64,000 nt of DNA from Silene conica (lineage: Eukaryota > Streptophyta > Magnoliopsida > Caryophyllales > Caryophyllaceae): positions 73,051,237-73,115,236 of the forward strand of contig CM055316.2 in assembly GCA_029255685.2 (NCBI GenBank), in the 5' to 3' direction. The notes below the pieces were generated by a model, which searched no databases, had not been told where the DNA came from, and saw nothing but the letters and a program-made list of their open reading frames with translations. Position 1 is the first letter of the stretch. Every line of letters starts with the position of its first letter. Positions 55,531 to 64,000 of the stretch are shown piece after piece. The position numbers and the translations under genes are program-made.

Positions 55531-57073
55531 TGATGCGTGTCTCTTTTATGATGTTTTACATCTATGTTTACACGCATTTTGTCACTCATTTACTATGTTT
55601 TAGCCTTTATTTCTCAACAATTGTCTACTTTCGTGTTTTATGCTCTTTTGCATATTTATGCGGAAAAGAGACGGTTTTATACCAAATTTATGCCCTCGGG
55701 ATTTTTCATAGCCAAGGAACGATGAAAAGTCAACTCAAAGCGCGACCCAAGTACCACAAAGTCAAACCAAGGCGGAATCAAGACTGACCTACAGGAAAGT
55801 AGGTCTACCGACCTGAGGATTGCTATCTTAAAAGTCAGAAGTCCACCAAGCCCGACAGGAGGTCTACCGACCACATACCTAGATCTACCGACCTCAGCGC
55901 AGGTTCAGAATTTCCGCAAAGCCCATTCAAGTGATTAGGTCATTAGGAAACTCTTTATTTCCACCTATTTAAGCTAAATCTCGTGTTTAGGGTTAATCAT
56001 TCAGTTTCTATATCTTTTTATCTACCAAGTTCTTTATCTAGTTTTTAGTTTTAATCTTTCAATTACCTTCAAACACTTCTCTTTAGTTTTGTTCATGGTT
56101 CATCAATCTTTCCGCGATAATCAATAAAGTTCGTTCTTTTCTGCCTTAATCATTGTTTCCGGTAATTCCTTTCTTAATTTCAGTTTCATTATTGTTATTT
56201 TAGAATTGCTTGCATCCGGTTTAAGTTAGAATCTCAAAGCCTTTATTATTATTGCATGCTTAGATTAATGATCGCCATGAATTCCGTCTTTATTATTGTT
56301 ATTATTTCAGTTTCTATGAGTAGCTAAATTTCATATGTTAGGATGTAGGGAGTAATATGCGTTGGTGGTGCGAGTTCCCGAGACCGACTGGAGCAGGGCC
56401 TTGGTCGGCCGACTTCCTTCATAGGTCGGTCGACTGAGGTGTTGGTCGGCCGACTGGACTAGTTGGTCGGTCGACCAACGCGCGTATGTTTTCAGACTGT
56501 TTTAATTCGTAGACTATTATAACCTATAATGAGACTGAAAGGAGACTTGTAGGATGTTAGTATTGACCTACCCAAGATTGAGAGATACAGGAAGGGCATT
56601 GGTTTATGTTTTAAGACAGCTAGGTTACTCAAGACTGAAAGGTATGTGACCTAGAAATTAGGAATCACCCTTATTGTTGACACCCAATAATTGTGAGACC
56701 TAGGAACTAATAGCATAGGCCGAAAGGAGCTATTAGGTACCATAGACCGAAAGGATATGTTACACCCCTTACGCGACTGCAATACATGTTGACTTAGGAT
56801 TTACAACATCGTAGCTATTTACTACCCGAACATCCTAGAATCTCTTTTATCATCGTTTTTACATCTTCTTTTCAGTTTTTTTCTTTACTATAATTGTTAG
56901 ACTTAGTTCAAATCAAAATAACTCAAAACCCCTTCTTTATTGTTACTTAATAGATTAAAAATTAGCAAACATAATTAACCTTATCTCTCTGTGGTTCGAC
57001 CCTTACTATCACTATCTATAGTTTTAGTTTGGTTTATAAATCTTATCTTTGACACCCACAACGACGGGTATCA
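55531..57073 (+). repeat. Athila-3 3' LTR (1543 bp)
   Basis: Matches 50004-51567 with about 25 differences and one fewer palindrome unit. Followed by target duplication ctagg. Confidence 0.92.
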
Positions 57074-57625
57074 CTAGGATCCACAACCACGCCCTCTTTT
57101 GAGATCACGTGCTCCAAGAACGCCACATTCTCCAACCAGAACTCGCACTTAGATAACTTAGCATACAACTGATTGTCCCTCAAAGTCTGCAGAACAATCC
57201 TCAAATGCTCCTCATGCTCTTCCTTAGTCTTAGAGTAGACCAAGATATCATCGATGAAAACCACCACGAACTTGTCCAGGTATAGACTAAATACACGGTT
57301 CATCAGATCCATGAACACAACAGGTGCATTAGTCAACCCGAACGACATCACTACAACCTCAAAATGACCATACCTAGACCTAACGGCGGTCTTCGGTATG
57401 TCACCATCCCTGATCCTCAGCTGGTGATAACCCGATCTCAAATCAATCTTCGAAAACACCCCAGCCCCGGTTAACTGGTCAAACAGATCATCTATCCTCG
57501 GTAAAGGGTAAAGGTTCTTCACCGTTACATGGTTCAGCTCTCGATAGTCTATACACAACCTCATAGTCCCATCCTTCTTCTTTACGAACAACACTGGCGC
57601 TCCCCAAGATGATACATAGGTCGGA
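57074..57625 (-). pseudogene. gypsy (chromovirus-like) reverse transcriptase fragment, fossil
   Basis: The minus strand encodes [46 protein letters not shown] and the catalytic [17 protein letters not shown], a standard Ty3/gypsy RT. It is bounded by copia LTR D (57626; TSD-like tcgga at 57621-57625) and by Athila-3, and belongs with the fossil at 48941-50003. Confidence 0.88.
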
Positions 57626-58627
57626 TGTGAAGGAAATCGAATTTCTAGAAATTATAAACATATCTCATATGTTTGGTTTTACTTAACTCATAAAATAAAA
57701 CTTGGATCTTATGCATGCAAGTTAAATGTCGAAATCTTACATTTAGGATTCGGAAATAAGGGCACGAATTAGTCTGCTACTAAAACCGTCCTTGAGCTAT
57801 AATGGGATGGATGAAAGAGATTCCAAGTTTAGAAATCCTCCTTTGATTGCACCCAAGACAAAGGCCCAAGATTACTATATATTCTCAATATTATGTAGTA
57901 ATATATCCTTAAAATAATATCACAATACTACATTAGTATTATATTTGGACTTATTAGTTAGAGAGAATATTTTCTCACTAATTTTACATAAAAATGAGAA
58001 TGAGAATAGTGGTGTGTATATGTGCAAGTATAGCATATAAATAAGAAAAAGAAATGGATGCCCAATCCATTTACTCGCACGGTTCAAGTAAGTAGGAATC
58101 ATGCACCCATTTTCCTTTTACTCTTTTCTATATGACTAGCCTTTTAGGCCTAGTCAATAGTCTTACATGTTATCATTTGGTCTAATTCCCAATTAGATCA
58201 AAATTACAAAACACAATCAACCACACATGCACCATATACACGGTTCACATGCACCATGCATGTGATCCATTTTAAACTTAATGTTGTAAAATTGTGTTAT
58301 GTCACAAACGTGACATATCACACATAAAAATGTGATGACTAATAAATTGTATCCAAATACAATATTATAGATTAATGTTTAACTTTTAAGCATCAATTGT
58401 TGACATCCACATTAGGTCAATACAATATACAATTGTAATTAACCGACAACTATTAATACGATAACTTTTATCGTTCCCATTTAAGAATAACATTTATTCT
58501 AATTTAATCTCTTATAATCAAATTATATCGAGACCAAGAATTCTCTCATTTAAATTTGTCTATTTTAAGGAATTTAATAAATTCGTATCCCATACAAATC
58601 ATTAACTTAAATTTCAAACATTGTCCT
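57626..58627 (-). repeat. copia LTR D (minus strand), interrupted
   Basis: The minus-strand end is CCTTCACA at 57626, abutting gypsy RT with tcgga. It is related to the A and B LTRs (GATCTTATGCATGCAAG, TTGCACCCAAGAC near the end) but diverged. Its upstream part is interrupted by LTR E at 58628. No gene in it. Confidence 0.7.
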
Positions 58628-59852
58628 TGTTGGGAAATGTGTCCTGAACAATAGTGCGATCACGACAGTGATAAAAAAATCATTGTCATAAATCTTATGA
58701 AAAGAATATGCAAGGGACAATCCGATATTTGATATAGTCAACTGACCAACATTAATCGGTAATGATTGGCTGACTAGAGTTTGACATTACTGTCGTACGA
58801 CGGTGGTGGTCAGTTGATCCCTTTAGGTCACACCTTTAGGACTAACCCCTTAAACATATATTGATTAATTGTATATGATACGAATTGATTGATATTCTTA
58901 AAACCGTATATCGAGAAATCAGAGGCTAAATCTTAACGTAAGATTTATATTTGAAATTGAAATGTGTCGATTGTCAAATATTAATCGATATTTTAGATAT
59001 ATCGAAATTAGAATATGAATGGTTCATGGTTATAACAAATGTTGTAAATATATCGTATCGACGATTATTATGATAACCATATGTTGGGACGGTAATTACG
59101 AATTACTAGATTAATATGTTAAATATGATTTAATTAATTTAGAAATGATATTTATGTGATAACTATATTTTAAATTAATACAATTAATTATGTCACATAA
59201 GATGTCACATATTAGACAATTGTACAAATAACATTTGTAAAATGAGGGTTCATTTTACACAATGTAAACCGTGTAATGTATGTTGTAAGGTAAAATAATG
59301 TATGACATTTTATCTTATAATTATTGTGTAAAGTGTTGATATGACCTAACACTAATCACATGGGTTAGACAAAAGGAACTAACCCTTCCCCATAACCCTA
59401 CCATTACACGGCAACCCCATGCAACCCTCCCACTCTATATATGTGGTGCTTCACATAATCATTCATACCTCTTGTTGCTACATTATTTCTAGTGTGAGAG
59501 ATAAAAATAAAAACCTCTAAAAATAATATTATGCACATAATATTTTAGTAAACTAATTAGTGAGTATTAGTTTACGGTTTTAGAAACCTAAATCCGTCTC
59601 CTAGTCCGGGTTCGGATTTTGGTCCGTTTAAGGTAAGGTCTTGGTGTTTCGTATTGGAGGCAAGCTTACTTGGTTGCTTTTGGAGGATCGTCCTAGCAAT
59701 ATTTCGGACCGTGTGTAAGAATACGATTCTCTTTATTTACGCTTTAGTTTTGCATGCATAAGATCTTATATATAAATTAATATGAGATTAATTATAACTA
59801 AAATAATTAGTAAGACTACATTATTGGATTTGTTAGTATGACTATCGTTTTA
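58628..59852 (+). repeat. copia solo LTR E (plus strand)
   Basis: TGTTGGGAAATGTG start, in reverse orientation to A and B, with the same body (AACAATAGTGCGATCACG, TCAACTGACCAAC-type sequences, ATGCATAAGATCTTATA near the end). It ends about 59852 with no primer site after it, and a TCCT match flanks it (58624-58627 and 59853-59856). It therefore reads as a solo LTR inserted in LTR D. Confidence 0.7.
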
Positions 59853-59858
59853 TCCTTC

Positions 59859-61097
59859 TGTTGGAGTTAGTGTCCTCCACAATAGTGTGTTTATATATTA
59901 AATCTCATTAATGGAATATCGTCAGATATTTAAGTATTTGATCCTTCTCAGTTGATTAACATAAATCGATAACGGTTGGCTAACTAGAGTTTGACGTTAT
60001 TGTCGTGAGACGGTGGTGATCAACTGACCCCTTTCGGTCACACCTAAAGGAATGAATCCCAAATTGATAACTAATTAATTGTATGAGATACAATTTATTT
60101 AGTCCCTTGATTTATAGACTAAAAGGTTAGTCGATTATTTTTAGAGAGATTTCGAGTTGTGAATTCAAGGAACGGCGGTTATTATTTAATTATGCGATAA
60201 TTAAATAATAAATTTTATGAGACGGGTTTTAGTCAATTAATTGTTAATTCACTAAAATTGTACTAATTGATTGATGTGATTAATGTTAGTACGTAAATAT
60301 TACGTATAGCGGTATACATATATTTACGGAGTGATTTGGATAATATTTTTTGGAAACATTTAAACATGAAACGATGTTTAAATAAAATTTACACGTATTT
60401 GTGCGGCAAATATAAGAACCACAATGGACCCGTAAATGGGAGATTGGACCGTGTAAATTGAGTGTGGTGAATGATTATGATCATTTCACTTTACCTCTTA
60501 TATTTCCATAAGTTGTCATATGGATTTTTGCATGTGACAAATAATTTAGACAAAATAACAATCAAATTGATTCCTACACTCCACCCACCCCATCCGTCAA
60601 TTTCCCTTCCTATTTAACCTATTTTGCCTAATTTTCTAATTCACTTTTTCTTGTAAGCATCCTTTGCATGTGAACTAGAAATGATACTCCACATCTCTCT
60701 ATAATACTCATCTTTACTAAGTTACTTAGTATACAAAAATTGTTAACTACTAAGGATTGTTAGTAATACTACAAATATTATCAAGGGTAGATTTTATTAG
60801 TATCTAGTTAATACTAGTAAAATCATTTGGATTTTTATTCTTGGGTGCAACTTGAAGGAGGTTTTCTTCTTTAAGGTTTTATAGGAGGTTCATCCATCTT
60901 CATTAAGCTCAAGAACAAGCTAGATAGGTAGTCTAGTTTGTGCCCTTACTTACCTTAATATCAATGTAAGGAAAATGGTCTTTCCTTAATCTTTTTATGC
61001 TTATATATTTTCATGCATTTACATAGATCACTAAAATAGTAATTTATGAGATAATTTATTTTTATTAGAGTGTCTAACTAAGATCTATCATCTTACA
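59859..61097 (+). repeat. copia F 5' LTR (1239 bp)
   Basis: A separate subfamily from A, B and E: it shares the ACAATAGTG start region and the GGTGATCAACTGACC-like block, but little else at a glance. Near its end is CTTGGGTGCAACTTGAAGG, the reverse of the TGCACCCAAGA motif of the other LTRs. Confidence 0.85.
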
Positions 61098-61100
61098 AAG

Positions 61101-61112
61101 TGGTATCAGAGC
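61101..61112 (+). promoter_or_regulatory. primer-binding site (initiator tRNA-Met), copia F
   Basis: TGGTATCAGAGC, three bases after the LTR end. Confidence 0.92.
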
Positions 61113-61535
61113 CTAGGCTTGTAATTGCATGTTGATTTTAAGCATTTTCATTAAATTGTGAGACAATTTGAGAAACTCAAAAATTGTGTTAGAAGAGGTT
61201 TTAGCACGAAAATTTTTGGGCATGCATACCTACTGATCTCAAATGGTTTGTGGTAAAATTTGGTGATTTTTAAAGTTGCTAATTTTAATGATTTTTGGTA
61301 GAAAACCGAGTCAAAAAGCCGAATTTTTGTTAAGAATTAACTAAAATTAGTTAAAGGTTGATTCGGGTCATGAAATTTGTATATTATTTCATGCATGTTT
61401 TCTACTGTTTATGTGTAAAATTTCAAAGGTTGGTTTGAAATTTTGCATGTTTATTGATATTTATGAGTTAAAGGTCAATAAAAGTAAAATAAATTAATCA
61501 TAAGGTCGAAATTGAAGTTTTTGCTCATGCAATAT
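61113..61535 (+). other. copia F leader, first part
   Basis: Non-coding leader, AT-rich, with GTCAATAAAAGTAAAATAAA-like sequence corresponding to the LTR-proximal leader of A and B. No gene seen. It continues at 62039-62431 and 63414-64000. Confidence 0.7.
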
Positions 61536-62038
61536 TGTTTAGCCCAAAAATCCTCATCGCAATGTTGGGTCCATAAGTAGTTTCAGAAGCAGCAGCCCAT
61601 CACAGAAGCAGACCAGACGCAGGAAAAGAGCTGTTGGAGTAGGAGAATGGGTCAAAACCCTAAAGGAATATCCCCCTATATTCCCTCCTACATTCCAGGG
61701 CCAGAGCAGAAATTGGTTGAGCTTAAATCCGCAGCTATAAAAGGAAAGGCTAGGGCATTTTTTATTCAGTCAGTTCATACGTTGTAACTTGAATACTTAC
61801 GCAAACACTTGTACTCATACAAAGCAGTGAAATCACTCGATCATAGTAAAAATATTGGTGGGATTCCGTTCCCCCGCGGTTGTTTCCCTCATTGGGTTTT
61901 TCCGCGTCACCAAAACCTTCTTGCGTCATTCTTTATTTATTCTGTTCTTATATTCGTTTATACGTAGAATTTTAATATTGGTTGACACTTTGACCCGCAT
62001 CACATAAACATTGACCCGGTAGAAATTTTACCAAAACA
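61536..62038 (+). mobile_element. Tat-like solo LTR (503 bp)
   Basis: TGTTTAGCCC to ACCAAAACA with a perfect target duplication aatat (61531-61535 and 62039-62043). Same family as 44602-45114. Contains TATAAAAG at 61736-61743 as the likely U3 TATA box. No internal sequence, so it is a product of LTR-LTR recombination. Confidence 0.9.
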
Positions 62039-62431
62039 AATATTTATATATATTTCATAATATGGTTTAAAAGTTAAAAGTCAAATTTAATATGTGATTT
62101 CAACTTGTTTTTGATGTTTATTGGTATTAGTGGTTCAAAACCGATAAATATCGATCTTTTTCTTCGTAAAAATTTTATCCAAAACTTTGGACTTTTTCCT
62201 GTCATTTTGGTGTTCTTGGGAGTGTCCAAAATACTCAAAATCTTCTAAGTTTCATTTTTAGCAATTTTTTCAATTATTTTGGATTTATTGCTTTAAAGTT
62301 ATGATTTTATCGATTTAATTAGCAAAGATCACCAAAACAAACTAATTATTCATCTATGAATTAGTGAGGACTAATTTTTGAGGTTCAAATCAGTTTGGAC
62401 AATTAGTTTTTACTTAAACGAGATTCAAGAA
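62039..62431 (+). other. copia F leader, middle part
   Basis: Non-coding, AT-rich. It includes TCCTGTCATTTTGGTGTTCTTGG-like sequence corresponding (reversed) to copia A 4390-4420. No gene seen. Confidence 0.65.
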
Positions 62432-63413
62432 TCTTATCTATATAATTACAGAAACATTTAGGAAGCCATGGTTGAGCCACGTCATCAACACATTTTTTTT
62501 TCTTTTTATAATCTCTCAGGTGGGACCCACAATTTCTTTGATGAATTTTCTACGCGATAACTGCCTGATATTCGATATTTTATGTCTGACTATAGTTTTA
62601 GAAATATTACGTAACATTTGTGATATACTTTCGTAAACATTAAATAATGGATACACATATAAAGTTTATATAATATAAAATTAAATATTATATAATAATA
62701 TATAAAATAATACAGGTTTAGGTCATTTGTATTACATTAACTTTACATAACAATTTATATTCAATAAATAATTACAATAAACAATATAATAATTAAGACC
62801 CGTGGATTCTTGCAATCGAAAAAAATTGAGTAAAGTTAAATAATAATGACACGATAAAAAAAAAGTGGGATATTGAAATTGCAAAAGAAAAGTACCATAA
62901 TAGATATACTTAACATTCACAAAAATACGAGTAATGACAGGTTTTGTGGACAATTATATTTTTTTTTCCGATGATGTAAAAAACTATATTTATCCTCTAG
63001 AGTAGGACCATCCTATTTCATTATTTTGAATGAGGTAAGTTGAAACCACCGGCTTTCAAACCATCTCCAAAGAATTCGACATGCATGTTGACAACTCTGA
63101 TTTATAAGTGAGTTGTGACGATGAAAAATGCATATATAATGAAGAAAATTTTGAGATTTTTGTATTAACATTTACTTATCATTATTGTAATTCCGTTATG
63201 ATATTTCAAATTTATATATAGATCATTGAGTTTTGATATACTTTGAATATAAACTAAGTTGTTAATATTACAATATTTTTAGTATGTCAGTCATATGAAA
63301 TTATATTACAAATCGAAAATCTTAAATACGACTGATCATTATTTTAAACATTATTCATAAATAATAATACTTGAAACTGCAATCTCGTGCAATTTGCACG
63401 GGATTAAAACTAG
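62432..63413 (+). mobile_element. non-autonomous Helitron (982 bp)
   Basis: 5' TC at 62432 (TCTTATCTATATAATTAC) after A62431; 3' hairpin CGTGCAATTTGCACG (63386-63400), then ATTAAAACTAG ending at 63413, followed by T. This gives the canonical A|T target. The last ~550 bp are closely similar to 38520-39065, so both belong to one 3'-end family. No coding capacity. Confidence 0.87.
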
Positions 63414-64000
63414 TTGATTATACATTTGTACAAGTTAAAAATCGATCAAAACCACAAAAACCGAGATGGATACCAAGTATTGTTAGATAGGGCGATTTTG
63501 GCATCTTTTTACAGCATTTTAAGCATATTTATTTAAGTTGAATGAATGATTGTCATTTATTTAAAGTATTTAATTTGTTGTACCTAGTATGACCTAGTTT
63601 ATTTTAATTGTTATTACCCAAAATGAATGGGAATAACAATTTGTTTGTAATTAAATACGATCTCGTATCGTCGGTTTGTAATTAATTAATAGTTTTTTAT
63701 TTTATTTTATTTTATTAATTAATGTATAATAGGAATTCTTATATGCTTGTTTTTTTGTTTCTTTTTTTTGGTTTTCCGTGCATGCCAAAATCGCCATTCA
63801 CATGCATTTTATTTTATGGTTGTCAATTCACGTCGTTTATATTCACCGAATTAATTCACTTATAGGGAATTTATGACTAAATTGACAAGATCTCTCACAT
63901 AACTAAAATTGAGATTAGCCTTACCAATTAGTAACAACTATGAATCCCTTGTTCATTTGAGCCACGCTCGCCCAAGCGGGGTGTTCTCTTTTTACCTTGG
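63414..64000 (+). other. copia F leader, gag-proximal part
   Basis: Reverse-oriented equivalent of the copia A leader near 3280-3800 (TGCATGCCAAAATCGCCATTC; ATTGACAAGATCTCTCA). A short (TTTTA)n tract is at about 63690-63715. No gene before the window ends. Confidence 0.75.

Larger units (their letters stand above)
50004..57073 (+). mobile_element. Athila-3: short gag-only Athila-like element
   Basis: 7.07 kb between LTRs starting TGATGCGTGTC and ending CGGGTATCA, with a perfect target duplication ctagg (49999-50003 and 57074-57078). tRNA-Asp primer site at 51573. It has a gag-like coding region and about 2.1 kb of 3' non-coding sequence, but no protease, RT, integrase or third ORF. The LTRs (1564 and 1543 bp) differ at about 25 positions by eye (~1.6%) plus one 21-bp repeat unit, so this insertion is older than Athila-1 and -2. 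Its internal layout nevertheless mirrors theirs: TATA-adjacent palindromes, post-gag hairpin, A/G-rich tract, GATTGC(A/G)GGCATG block. Confidence 0.92.
59859..64000 (+). mobile_element. copia element F (LTR and leader), runs off the window
   Basis: LTR 59859-61097 (TGTTGGAGTTAGTG to CTTACA), primer site at 61101, then leader sequence equivalent to that of A, B and C, interrupted by a Tat-like solo LTR and a Helitron. The last 550 bp are the reverse-oriented equivalent of copia A around 3280-3800. gag should lie just beyond the window. Confidence 0.82.

Overview
This window comes from a flowering-plant nuclear genome. It is AT-rich and gene-poor and consists almost entirely of transposable elements inserted into one another. 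The plant diagnosis rests on Athila-type Ty3/gypsy elements primed by tRNA-Asp (PBS TGGCGCCGTTGCCGGGGA), Ty1/copia elements primed by initiator tRNA-Met (PBS TGGTATCAGAGC), CACTA ends (CACTACTACAGA), and Helitrons with a 3' hairpin plus CTAG. A eudicot is likely; I cannot name the species. I recognise no host protein-coding gene, no rRNA or tRNA gene and no CRISPR array.

Layout. 1-1326 is the right end of a CACTA transposon inserted in copia element A (minus strand, 1327-6498). 6499-6715 is a gypsy integrase fragment and 6716-6799 probably the far end of copia element B. 6800-32227 is Athila-1 (plus strand; TSD gtact), and inside it lies Athila-2 (minus strand, 17616-30468). Copia B resumes at 32228-34874 and 41022-43970. 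It is split by a 6.1-kb solo LTR (34875-41021), which itself holds a Helitron (36602-39065). 43971-45114 is the LTR and gag start of a Tat-like gypsy element. 45115-46434 is the end of a second CACTA element, and 46435-48940 is copia C. 48941-50003 plus 57074-57625 is a gypsy RT/RNase H/integrase fossil split by Athila-3 (50004-57073; TSD ctagg). 57626-64000 is a stack of copia LTRs (D, E, F). Copia F carries a Tat-like solo LTR (61536-62038; TSD aatat) and a second Helitron (62432-63413).

How the parts relate. Athila-2 looks close to whole: gag-protease, RT/RNase H/integrase and a third ORF of the ATHILA ORF-1 type. Athila-1 keeps gag-protease and the third ORF but has no polymerase. Athila-3 has only gag. 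The copia elements show a roughly 2-kb non-coding leader and a gag, but no pol. Several families here therefore look like parasites of other elements' enzymes.

Most interesting signal. Each of the three Athila families carries its own GC-rich palindromic word: CAGCCGG..CCGGCTG in Athila-1, GCGCAGGCTGCGC or GCGCAGCTGCGC in Athila-2, and GGTCGGTCGACC or GGTCTACCGACC in Athila-3. Each word is clustered in the LTR just upstream of a TATA box, and repeated inside the element: upstream of the third ORF (Athila-1 and -2), at the gag/pol junction (Athila-2), or within and after gag (Athila-3). In Athila-1 the internal cluster shares flanking sequence with the LTR cluster, so it looks like a copied U3 promoter module. 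The words differ but the placement is the same, which suggests a family-specific recognition system (promoter, protein-binding or RNA-hairpin) that I do not know to have been described.
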